From Planctomycetota bacterium (GTDB lineage: Bacteria; Planctomycetota; Planctomycetia; Pirellulales; Pirellulaceae), in assembly GCA_016872775.1 (NCBI GenBank), contig VGZA01000022.1:1-64000 (forward strand): DNA of 64,000 nt, written 5' to 3'. Of the stretch, positions 34,701 through 42,013 are shown in pieces. The translations under genes and the position numbers were made by a program. Each line of letters starts with the position of its first letter. Position 1 is the stretch's first letter. The notes below the pieces were generated by a model. It ran no database searches. It saw only the letters and a list, made by a program, of their open reading frames with translations, and was not told the DNA's origin.

Positions 34701-35007
34701 CGAGATTGCAGCCCGCCGTTCCAAACGACAGGACACTCGAGCCCGGATAAAAGTGATTCAACGGTTTTTTTTCGATCGGATCGATGCAGAACCCGGTGCT
34801 GCGGCCATAGGTGGTTAAGACCATCTCTCCGTCAACATTCTGCCTCACAAAACAGAAGCCGCGGTCACCCGCCTTCAATGCGCACTCGCGGGGACAAAGA
34901 TCACAGATGATCCGTCCCGATTCCGGATCATCGTGCCACCAACCCCCACGCCACGTTCCATCGGAACGCAGGCCATCTTGCGGCGGATTGAGAACAGTGC
35001 GTGACAT
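31777..35007 (-). CDS. AmmeMemoRadiSam fusion: radical SAM (AmrS) + AMMECR1 (AmrA) + MEMO (AmrB)
   Basis: 1076 residues in one open frame. Residues 1-365 are the AmrS radical SAM enzyme: CDLCPREC start (35-42), C100-x3-C104-x2-C107 for the [4Fe-4S] cluster, and a C-terminal zinc ribbon (C317/C320, C342/C345). About 420-610 is AMMECR1: AFVTLKRRGHLRACCGTLG and LLLPSVAIEQQWDAETFL. About 620-790 is an extra domain I cannot name. About 800-1076 is the MEMO fold: VAGTFYPAQTGALQNML, MVPHAGLRYSG, SPKHTRLG, SSDMNHFA and MCGLLPAV. The three parts normally occur as separate proteins of a putative radical modification system. ATG at 33804 (Met402), preceded by AAAGGAAG six bases upstream, could also start a separate A+B protein. 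Confidence 0.92.
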   Translation of the reverse strand: MSRTVLNPPQDGLRSDGTWRGGWWHDDPESGRIICDLCPRECALKAGDRGFCFVRQNVDGEMVLTTYGRSTGFCIDPIEKKPLNHFYPGSSVLSFGTAGCNLGCKFCQNWDISKSREVERLSELAMPDAVAQAALDHGCRSVAYTYNDPVIWAEYAIDTARACRAVGVKNVAVTAGYISPSARASFYEPIDAANVDLKGFTEEFYYRVTYSHLQPVLETLEWLKRETAVWFEITNLVIPQTNDNPDDLRRMCDWILTHVGDDVPVHFSAFHPDYRMQDLPNTPLETLLTAHEIARQVGLRYVYVGNVNDVRHQSTYCHACGGLLIERNWYALGEYKIRQGACGHCGVPVAGHFAERPGDWGRKRQPIRIANYAKSRPLVVLQTVPSYNAPSAATPTLKGSSMNPAAPAPSPLRERPELTSSQQQAIQRAANELVAAPICARPVRLADPTLSGAAGFTVMGAFVTLKRRGHLRACCGTLGKPMPLLDALRQSAHRTATEDVRLPPISLTELPFLDLDVSLLYGFEPMRARGRQRIAEVVPGRHGLQIRRGDAGGLLLPSVAIEQQWDAETFLRQVCKKAGLPTTAWEEDDTQILTFESVAFGGPFDSGVLASDDAARSTASMSDEELQALERHCRSNLLALLAGATPSYYLFGVPDGTVQGVSLSARVDPQSDWLHVAQLSLRPGLPLQTTAFQLCEGLARALPPAVVARRENLELNLAVLQDSAMHGTVTDPDLRGVDTARRAILVMDRGRSAWAVDPAQSAEQLFRIAVEDCKVSHPENASVVSLAAQTVHTPLRISTAPRAVTGPRIRPPAVAGTFYPAQTGALQNMLDELLDPAPPPPEQWPAIMVPHAGLRYSGKLAATVFQQVQIPGTVLILSPKHTRLGVEWAVAPHEIWQIPGADVPSDHGLAEQLAAAIPGLELDSAAHQQEHGIELELPWIARLAPGTKVVGIAIGGGSLESCRQFATGLARLLRTLPQQPLLVISSDMNHFATDSENRRLDEIALRAMESLRPEELFDVVTRHNISMCGLLPAVIVMETLRQLGRLKTCRRVGYATSADVTGDTDRVVGYAGMLLK

Positions 35008-35112
35008 GTTGACGTTGTTGAATCAACGGGTGTTGTCGGCTGCGGTGTCGGGGACATGCTTTGCGCCGAGTCGGCACGGTAACGCGCAGGTCGCCCGGGG
35101 CTGGAATCCAAG

Positions 35113-35763
35113 TCATCCTTGGGGTGGATTGTCCGGTGGAGAATCGGGGGGTGTATGGGGAGGCAGGTTCGGCGGACCCTGATCGGTAGACGGATTCGCC
35201 GGCGGGCGCAGCCGATTCTGAAACTGCTGGAAGGTCCCCTGCAACGACTCCAGCAAACGCGGGACCTGGGGCGACGATAAGAACACGCGGCACGATACCG
35301 CGGAATGAGGGAAAAGATTCGTAAGGAAATCGAGTTTGAACTCGGATGGTGTATGCCCAATCATGACGCCGTTGGCGTAAGCGCCACTGAGCAAACTGTC
35401 CGGCATCTTCAATTCGTCGTAGATCTCCTGCGCGGTCGGCTGACGTTGACCAGGCGCTCCACGGGGCAGTTCCGGCGGTGAGCCGAACCGCTGCGCGTAC
35501 ATATCCAGATTCGTGCGCAATGCCTGAATGAACTGCGGCAAGACCGCGTGCGGCATCACGACGCGCGCCGCCACCTGCGGAGGATGTCCAATATTCTGTA
35601 CAAAGTCCAGGATGAACTCGTTGGGACCGGTCATCACGATCACGCCGGTACTGAACGCGCCCCGACTGACCCCTTCGGGAACCCTGGCCGTCAAATGCTG
35701 GACCCGTACCTGTTCACTCTGGTGACCGCCCTCGCCCGATGGGGGAACTTCGGGATGACTCAT
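35113..35763 (-). CDS. Tandem DUF3467 protein with Pro-rich tail
   Basis: 216 residues with two DUF3467-like units: GAFSTGVIVMTGPNEFILDF...ARVVMPHAVLPQFIQALRTN (35-85) and GAYANGVMIGHTPSEFKLDF...CRVFLSSPQVPRLLESL (125-175). The pattern YSNGV.V..TP.EF.LDF..R.V.SP is diagnostic of the family. The last 35 residues are Pro-rich repeats (PPNLPPHTPPDSPPDNPP). Function of DUF3467 is unknown. ATG 35763 is used. It lies 105 bp upstream of the AmmeMemoRadiSam gene on the same strand. Confidence 0.8.
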   Translation of the reverse strand: MSHPEVPPSGEGGHQSEQVRVQHLTARVPEGVSRGAFSTGVIVMTGPNEFILDFVQNIGHPPQVAARVVMPHAVLPQFIQALRTNLDMYAQRFGSPPELPRGAPGQRQPTAQEIYDELKMPDSLLSGAYANGVMIGHTPSEFKLDFLTNLFPHSAVSCRVFLSSPQVPRLLESLQGTFQQFQNRLRPPANPSTDQGPPNLPPHTPPDSPPDNPPQG

Positions 35764-36039
35764 GACTTGTTTCGCTTTCGTTTCGCTTGCGCCTTGCTCG
35801 CGTTCTGAACAACTAAATCCATCCTACGCCGGTATTGCGTTCCAGGCCAACGCCCGGCAACTCGGCACCCTGTACCCCGGCATCCTGGCACCCTGGTCCT
35901 ACGAAATCCGGGGTCCGTCCAATCCGGGGACCAGGCAATCCCCAACCGGGAATACCATTGTGCAATTGTCGCGTCGGAATCGATTCGTGCCAATTCGACA
36001 GTGAGCGGTAGAATCGTCATGAACGGAACAGACCGATCC

Positions 36040-36630
36040 TCATTTCCCCGCACGGAGCGCCAGCAGCACTAGCAGACCGAGTATCACGATTACCGCAATC
36101 GTCACCGACCAGTTCAGCCATGCCTGCCCCAGTTTGTGCTGCCGACGCTCGTACGCCTCCCGCTGGCGTCGCTTGTGCTCGATGCTGTCCTTGGCACGCA
36201 GGCGGAATTGAAGCTGGCAGGTCGGGCAGAGCGCATCCTGTTCAAGCATCTCTCTCGGCACTTCCAGCTCGTGACCGTTAGGGCATGGGATATGCAACGG
36301 TTCGTCCGATTCGGTTGCGAATTCCACCTGGGAGGCCCGCTTTGGCCGGGAACCGCGCGCGGGACTCCATGCGAATTCGGCAGAAGGGGCGTCGGATCGA
36401 CCTGCGTGCGAGCCTGCCTGGGGCCCGATAACCGGTGCCGGCCCGGGTGCGCTGGCTACCAAGGGGCTGGCCAATGGCGCGGCGGGGACGGGGAGAGTCG
36501 GGACCGGTGACGCCACGGGTGCCGGTACCAGAAAAGGCACTCCGCAAATCGGACAGATTGTCGGCTGACCGATCGTCGCTGGATCAGCCTCCAGGAGGTG
36601 TCCCTGCGGACAATGAAACTGGTAACCCAT
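36040..36630 (-). CDS. Double zinc-ribbon protein with C-terminal membrane anchor
   Basis: 196 residues. Ribbon 1: FHCPQGHLLEA...ICPICGVPFLVP (5-36); ribbon 2: IPCPNGHELEVP...LCPTCQLQFRL (112-145). Between them is an Ala/Pro/Ser-rich linker; after them a basic coiled segment (EHKRRQREAYERRQHKLGQA) and one membrane helix at the C-terminus (172-193). The layout duplicates that of the gene at 22988-23716, though ribbon 1 here uses the C-P-x-G-H variant, with His or three Cys per knuckle. It follows the next gene (36636) by five bases, so the two are probably one operon. Confidence 0.75.
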   Translation of the reverse strand: MGYQFHCPQGHLLEADPATIGQPTICPICGVPFLVPAPVASPVPTLPVPAAPLASPLVASAPGPAPVIGPQAGSHAGRSDAPSAEFAWSPARGSRPKRASQVEFATESDEPLHIPCPNGHELEVPREMLEQDALCPTCQLQFRLRAKDSIEHKRRQREAYERRQHKLGQAWLNWSVTIAVIVILGLLVLLALRAGK

Positions 36631-36635
36631 GGCGA

Positions 36636-37253
36636 TTACGAATCCGTGATTGCGAGCGGAATGCCGAGCGCGTGGCGGACACTGTATCTAAACAATAGGC
36701 TCCATTCCAGTTCGGCAACCCGTTGGCAGTACGTACGCTCGACGGGTTCAGAAGAGCTCCGCTGCGCGGCTGCACAGCGATCGACGAACGCGTGTGGATC
36801 CCATGTTGAGGCCTGCAGTTGCCGCCTCCACGATTCCGACAATTCCGACCACTCCTGCGCGATGCGACGGGCCCCGGTCAAAAGCGATTCGAAGATCTCG
36901 TGACTGCCAACCTGGTGAAACCAGTATTTCGCATTCCCAAAATCGGGCTCGCGCCGATGCATGATCCCGTGCCAGTAGCTGCCGGTCGCTGTATCGATTT
37001 CCTGACTTAATCGATGCGCTTCGTCCAAGTAATCGAACCGGAGCCAGAGGCCGGAGAGGCAACAATTGGCAAAGTCGCGATCTTTGACCAGCGTGTCGGG
37101 AAAGACACCGGAAGCCGCGGCTTGCCGAAGTTGGGACAACACCCGGCCATCGGGTTCGCCGCAAACCAAATCGATCCGCAATGGCTGGCTGAAGAGATCT
37201 CGAACCGGCTCGGTAAACGGAACGGTCTCCCATCTTTCGTGCGACTGGCTCAT
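36636..37253 (-). CDS. Conserved planctomycete protein of unknown function
   Basis: 205 residues, no signal peptide or membrane helix. Recognisable features are [20 protein letters not shown], then [33 protein letters not shown], and a Trp-rich C-terminus. The motif [19 protein letters not shown] is striking enough to suggest a catalytic or ligand site; I believe related sequences occur in other planctomycetes but cannot name an activity. ATG 37253 lies 135 bp from the divergent S1 gene. Its stop lies five bases before the start of the zinc-ribbon gene. Confidence 0.7.
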   Translation of the reverse strand: MSQSHERWETVPFTEPVRDLFSQPLRIDLVCGEPDGRVLSQLRQAAASGVFPDTLVKDRDFANCCLSGLWLRFDYLDEAHRLSQEIDTATGSYWHGIMHRREPDFGNAKYWFHQVGSHEIFESLLTGARRIAQEWSELSESWRRQLQASTWDPHAFVDRCAAAQRSSSEPVERTYCQRVAELEWSLLFRYSVRHALGIPLAITDS

Positions 37254-37388
37254 ACGACGATTTTAACGATCCTATCGCCTTGTCACTACAACCTGGCCTT
37301 TACTTCCCCGTGCGGATGGCCGGTGTTACACTTGAGGGATCGCATCGGGCGAACGGCGAAGTCAAATTGCGAACAGGCACGTGGCATT

Positions 37389-39110
37389 ATGACCAACGAA
37401 CCGACAGCATCTAACCCGGAAGGGGAATCTCCGAAAACCTTGGCGTCCGTAAGCGGAAGCGCTCGTCCTCCGATTACGATCCGGCGACCGGTTCTGGGGG
37501 CCCATCGGCGTCATTTCACCAGTTCGCCGGAAGCCGACCAGGAAGTTCCGCCGGCGGCGAAGGCACCTGCCGCGCCGCGCCCATCCCCGACACCCCAGGG
37601 TGCATCGACTGCCGATGGGGTGACCAACGAGTCGACGGGGTCTGTTGGTGTGGCCGAGCCCGTGCCCGGCAGCGAGTCGCCGACAACGACCGCGCCCATT
37701 GCTAACCCCGCTTTGAGTTCCGCTACTAACCCCGCGGAACGAGCCCCCTTGTCGTCGATCAGCGAGCGGCGCGGCGCGCGGCCGCGAACGGACGCGGGTG
37801 GAAAGCGCGAGGCGCGTTCCGAATCGCCGTCAACGGAGTCGCTGCGCGTTAGCCTGCCGCCGAAGCCATCGCGACACGACAAGTTGTCCGACGACCTGCA
37901 AATGGAAATGGATGCGGCGTTCGGTGATCGATCGCTGGACGAACTGATCCGTGGCGCGGCACCGGCGGCAATTCCCCAGATCCCGGAACCGGAGTCGCGC
38001 CATCGAGCACAGGTCATTCGCGTCTACGGCGACAACGTGTTCTTCTCTCTGACGGGGCGATGCGAAGGCGTCGTTTCCTTGCGGAGTTTCAGCACGCCGC
38101 CCAACCCCGGCGACACGTTTGACGTGGTGGTGCGGGGATTCAACCAGGAGGATGGGCTTTGCGATCTGGTCGTGCCGGGAGCTTCGGTCGATGTCTCGGA
38201 CTGGTCCGATCTTACCGAAGGCGCATTGGTGGAAGCCAAGGTTACCGCCGCCAACAGTGGTGGACTGGAATGCGAAGTGAATCGCATACGCGGCTTCATT
38301 CCCGCAAGCCAGACCGGTCTGTACCGGGTGGAGAATCTGGGCGACTTCATCGGTCAGAAGCTGCTCTGTGTCGTCACCGAAGCGAACGCTCAGCGCCGGA
38401 ACCTGGTCCTCAGCCACCGCGCCGTGCTGGAACGGCAGAAACAGGAATCGCGACAGAGTTTCTATAAGGAACTGGCGGTGGGACAGGTTCGTGAGGGCAT
38501 TGTCCGCAAGATCCACGACTTCGGTGCCTTCGTCGATCTGGGGGGAGCGGATGGATTGATTCATGTCAGCCAGCTGAGCTGGGAACGGGTAAAGCACCCC
38601 AGCGAAGTGGTCCAGGAAGGACAAAAAGTTCAAGTCAAAATTGAGAAGATTGACGCCGACACGGGGCGTATCGGTCTCTCGCTGCGCAGCATGACCGACG
38701 ATCCGTGGAAAGATGTCGAGCAACGATTTCCGGTCGGCTCGATGGCCCAGGGAACTGTATCGCGAATCGCCAATTTCGGTGCGTTCGTCAAACTGGCGCT
38801 AGGAATCGAGGGACTGATCCACGTCACCGAGCTGGCCCACTATCGCGTGACGAACATCGGCAAAGTGGTCCAGGAGGGGCAAGAGGTCAACGTCAAGGTG
38901 CTTTCCGTCGACGCCGAATCGCAGCGCATCGGACTGTCGCTGAAAGCCGCAACACCCGCACCTGCCGCCGAGTCGTCTTCGGCGGCCGACGGCAAGGAAC
39001 CGGAGGTCGAAGAAGCACCTCGCCCCCTGGCGGTTGCCAAGCGATCCGGGCCGCTCAAAGGGGGCGTCGATCGCTCGTCGCGCGGCGAGAACTTCGGTCT
39101 GAAATGGTAA
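37389..39110 (+). CDS. S1 RNA-binding domain protein, four S1 domains
   Basis: 573 residues. A 200-residue low-complexity N-terminus rich in Pro, Ser, Thr and Ala precedes four S1 (OB-fold) domains at about 203-262, 277-344, 365-433 and 450-519. Domains 3 and 4 are canonical (KIHDFGAFVDLGGADGLIHV and RIANFGAFVKLALGIEGLIH); 1 and 2 are diverged. The arrangement resembles ribosomal protein S1 or its paralogues, acting in the cytoplasm on mRNA. The long disordered N-terminus is not typical of rpsA, so a paralogue is likely and no symbol is given. ATG 37389 is the first codon of the Ser/Thr-rich part; in-frame sequence further upstream lies antisense to the neighbouring gene. Confidence 0.85.
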   Translation: MTNEPTASNPEGESPKTLASVSGSARPPITIRRPVLGAHRRHFTSSPEADQEVPPAAKAPAAPRPSPTPQGASTADGVTNESTGSVGVAEPVPGSESPTTTAPIANPALSSATNPAERAPLSSISERRGARPRTDAGGKREARSESPSTESLRVSLPPKPSRHDKLSDDLQMEMDAAFGDRSLDELIRGAAPAAIPQIPEPESRHRAQVIRVYGDNVFFSLTGRCEGVVSLRSFSTPPNPGDTFDVVVRGFNQEDGLCDLVVPGASVDVSDWSDLTEGALVEAKVTAANSGGLECEVNRIRGFIPASQTGLYRVENLGDFIGQKLLCVVTEANAQRRNLVLSHRAVLERQKQESRQSFYKELAVGQVREGIVRKIHDFGAFVDLGGADGLIHVSQLSWERVKHPSEVVQEGQKVQVKIEKIDADTGRIGLSLRSMTDDPWKDVEQRFPVGSMAQGTVSRIANFGAFVKLALGIEGLIHVTELAHYRVTNIGKVVQEGQEVNVKVLSVDAESQRIGLSLKAATPAPAAESSSAADGKEPEVEEAPRPLAVAKRSGPLKGGVDRSSRGENFGLKW

Positions 39111-39126
39111 ACGGCCTGTCCGGCAA

Positions 39127-40512
39127 CTAGCGGGAAATCTCCAGCGTCGACGCAATTGGTTTCCCGTCGCGGATCAGTTTGAGCGGGACTCGGTCTCCTT
39201 TTTGCTTTTCCCACAGCGCGTAGGCAATGATCTCGCTCTCCGAAAGCAGGTCGGTGCGCGCATCGAACGCGACCAGCAGATCCCCTTTGCGTACGCCGGC
39301 CCGTTGCGCAACGTCATGGGGCGCGTACTCGCCCACATGCTGGACCAACAACGCCATCGAGCCTGCCTTCCGCTCGGGGACAGCCACCTCTTTCTGTTCC
39401 TCGCGGAGCGGCACCAGCACCATTCCCCCCAGGGTCGCGCGTCGGAGTTCCCAGCTGCTCGCTCGCCATGAGATATCGCCGGCTCGGCGCCAACCCTTCT
39501 CCAGACGCAACGTCAACCGCTGTTCGACGCCGCGGCGAACAACGACCGCTGGCAGCTCGACGCGTTGCGGCACGGCCTGATGCAGTACCCATTGCACATC
39601 GGCGATCGACAGCAGCGGCTGGCCGCCCAGCGTCTGCACGACATCGCCGGGCAGGAACCCGGACCGTGCCGCCGCACTGTCGGGCGCGACCTCCCGCACC
39701 GTCGCCATTTCATCCGGATCCATGATCAGCCCGATCGATTTGGGATGCGGATACGGAAACAGAATATTCTCGGGCATTTTTTCCGGACCGGCCAGCGCCA
39801 GTTCGCGAACCGCGTCTCCGATCTGGTGGCAGTGTATGCAACTCGCGACGACATTCCCTTCGTAGTTCAAAGTCGATTTGTACTTGTCCTTCAAGGAGGG
39901 CAACAGTTCGGGGCTCGCGAAGCGAGGAGCCGGTCCCTTCTTGCCTGCCAAAAGCGAGCGGTTGCCGGGATATTCGGCATGCAGGTCGAGCGCGCCGCGC
40001 ATCGCTTTCGCCAGCCCCTGGATCGAGACGTCGCCGGTCCACTCCGTCGTGTGGGAACGCGTACCGAAGCGGCCGTAGATGTCACCTTGGGGACTCAGGA
40101 AGAACACCGCGAACGACTGGTCGGTGTCGAACTGGAACAGGGCCAGATCGAGCCCATTCGTCGAGACAAGCCGCAGTCGCACGAACTGGCTCAGCAACGG
40201 TTGGATACGCGGGTCGCGGTCGATCAATTCATCGTCAAGTTTGACGCATTCGACGCACGGCAGGCATCGCAGCACCACGAGCATCGGCTTTGCCGAACTA
40301 CGGGCTTCCGCGAACGCCGCCGCGGCGTCGTTGTAATGCCAGTAACCTTCCGCCTCGATCCGGCGTTTATCCTCACGGACGCGCTGTTCGCGCGATTGGG
40401 CCGCGAGGGTTCCTGCCGCGACGAGTGCGATCATTGCCGCCAGGGTGCACGTAACCGTCCGCGGCACTTTTTCCGCGCGGCATGTCGGTCGGGTTCGGAC
40501 TTGTTGCCCCAC
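39127..40512 (-). CDS. Secreted thioredoxin-like / CxxCH / PDZ protein
   Basis: 461 residues starting at GTG 40512, preceded by AGGAG. After a signal peptide (about 18-38) comes a thioredoxin-like domain with CLPCVEC (C83, C86, C89). A heme-type CIHCH lies at 225-229 with no matching cytochrome fold elsewhere visible. Two PDZ domains follow (about 265-335, with SGFLPGDVVQTLGG, and 395-460, with AGVRKGDLLVAFD). It is probably periplasmic. The mix suggests redox sensing with peptide binding; no protease residues are present, so it is not a DegP-type serine protease. Convergent with the S1 gene, 16 bp apart. Confidence 0.75.
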   Translation of the reverse strand: MGQQVRTRPTCRAEKVPRTVTCTLAAMIALVAAGTLAAQSREQRVREDKRRIEAEGYWHYNDAAAAFAEARSSAKPMLVVLRCLPCVECVKLDDELIDRDPRIQPLLSQFVRLRLVSTNGLDLALFQFDTDQSFAVFFLSPQGDIYGRFGTRSHTTEWTGDVSIQGLAKAMRGALDLHAEYPGNRSLLAGKKGPAPRFASPELLPSLKDKYKSTLNYEGNVVASCIHCHQIGDAVRELALAGPEKMPENILFPYPHPKSIGLIMDPDEMATVREVAPDSAAARSGFLPGDVVQTLGGQPLLSIADVQWVLHQAVPQRVELPAVVVRRGVEQRLTLRLEKGWRRAGDISWRASSWELRRATLGGMVLVPLREEQKEVAVPERKAGSMALLVQHVGEYAPHDVAQRAGVRKGDLLVAFDARTDLLSESEIIAYALWEKQKGDRVPLKLIRDGKPIASTLEISR

Positions 40513-40582
40513 CGCCGTGGTCTCCTGCGTGAATCGGTCACTTTACTGCACCTAACCTACCAAATCGGCGCCGCGCCAACGA

Positions 40583-40741
40583 TCAGCCACCCGTCGACGC
40601 AAGCGGGCGGTCGTGGTTCACGATCACGGCGCGCGAAAGATTGGCACTACTCGCAATCAGGACAACGCAAACGGTACCCAGCACGACGTAAATCAGCCAC
40701 GGAAACCGTTCGGTGAACGGCGGAGGAGGCGGGAGGAACAA
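40583..40741 (-). CDS. Possible small membrane peptide (very uncertain)
   Basis: A minus-strand frame ending at TGA 40583-40585 reads LFLPPPPPFTERFPWLIYVV then LGTVCVVLIASSANLSRAVI and ends PLASTGG. That is a Pro-rich start and one hydrophobic helix, the composition of small planctomycete membrane proteins. No ATG or GTG is in frame; TTG 40741 would give 52 residues and has no clear ribosome-binding site. The rest of the 427-bp gap (40513-40939) shows nothing else. It could be chance. Confidence 0.25.
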   Translation of the reverse strand: MFLPPPPPFTERFPWLIYVVLGTVCVVLIASSANLSRAVIVNHDRPLASTGG

Positions 40742-40939
40742 GGGATTGCAATTGGAAAGCAGTGGCTCCGCCCCCAGGGCAGGAATCGTCGTGGATCACG
40801 GCGGATTCGAGCCGGTTCCATCCGGCTTGTTGCGGCGCGATCGTTGGGTTAAGCTGCCTTTGACCCACCGCATTGGACTGCCTCGACACGCGCCATTCCC
40901 GCCACCTCCCTGGTGAATTGACCGCGCAGCAGGAATCGC

Positions 40940-41973
40940 TTGATGGACGGATCATCGCCTCCCTTCGAAGCTCGGCGATCGCAACGACGCAGTTTTCCTT
41001 GCTGCGTTTCCAAGGTGTCGCTGGCCGTTTTGTTTCTAGCCGATCTTTTGCTGGCCGACGGCTGGGTCAAGTCGGGCGACAACCCGGTGTATCGGGAGTC
41101 GATTTTCCTGCTGGGTGGGAGGGCCTATCCGATCCGCCTGGAGTTCTCCAAGGCCAAGCAAGGCGTGGACGACTCGGCAAAGAACAAAGACAAGCCGCCG
41201 TTGCCGGCTGCAATTCGGCTGGAATGGAAGCCGCCGGGCGCGACGCTCGATTTCATCATTCCCCAAGGCCAGTTGATTCCCAAGGTCGTGCCTGAACAGT
41301 TCGCCTTGGGGACGCCGTTCCCACCCGACGATCGAAGCACCGGTTATGAACGCGGTACGGCGGTGTCGAAGGAATGGGAACAGGCGACAACCGCTGCGGC
41401 GCTGTCCGTCGCCGATTATCTTTCACAACGTTGGGATGCGATTACCGGGACGAAATCGGATGCTGCCGATCGCACCGAAAGAGCTCGGATGTTCGCGCGG
41501 CAGTTCGCGGAACGGGCGGCACGGCGGCCGCTGACGGAGTCTTCGCGCGCGAATCTTGTCGATCGGTATTTTCAAGACGGACTCGATCCCAACCTGTCGG
41601 TCAAACGGGTCGTCCTGCTGACACTGAAGTCGCCAAGGTTTTTGTTTCCGGAATTGAACGATGGACGGGAAAATACACGGCGCTCACCGGAGAGATCGCC
41701 AGGTTTCAAGGCCCGCTCGATCTGGCTCGATTCGTCGCCGCCAGCGAAGAGGCGCAGGAGTCGCTTGTGGAGCATCTGTTCCAGTATCTCGTAAAACAAC
41801 CGGTTCAGGCCTACGGAACCGAAACTCTGCGGCAGTTGTATGGTTCATTCCAGGATCGACAGTTCCATATTCGCCAGCTGGCTGTCGAAATCGCTGTACT
41901 TGACGCGTTGCGGGCCGATCGAACGCCGGACGATCGCCTGCCGACGCCAACCCGACAGTTTGGCGCCCCGTAA
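40940..41973 (+). pseudogene. Broken planctomycete DUF1595/DUF1585 cytochrome-type gene
   Basis: Two reading frames carry pieces of one family. Frame 1 (40940 to about 41665) has a PA14-like segment GWVKSGDNPVYRESIFLLGG and then ARMFARQFAERAARRPLTES...LLTLKSPRFLFPEL, the DUF1595 signature. Frame 2 (about 41665-41973) has PLDLARFVAASEEAQESLVE then FQYLVKQPVQAYG and FHIRQLAVEIAVLDAL, the DUF1585 signature. The DUF1592 and DUF1588 domains that should lie between are missing, as are the N-terminal cytochrome c and DUF1587. So the gene has lost its 5' end and middle, and the joint is out of frame. The intact family is secreted and abundant in planctomycetes. Confidence 0.8.
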
Positions 41974-42013
41974 TAACGATACCACGACTCGACAGGAAAC
42001 AAGGGAGCTCCCG

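Noticed and set aside
35820-35960. Degenerate repeats of GGCACCCTG/GGTCC type upstream of the DUF3467 gene
   Set aside because: Units are short and imperfect; they could arise by chance in GC-rich intergenic sequence and show no clear period.
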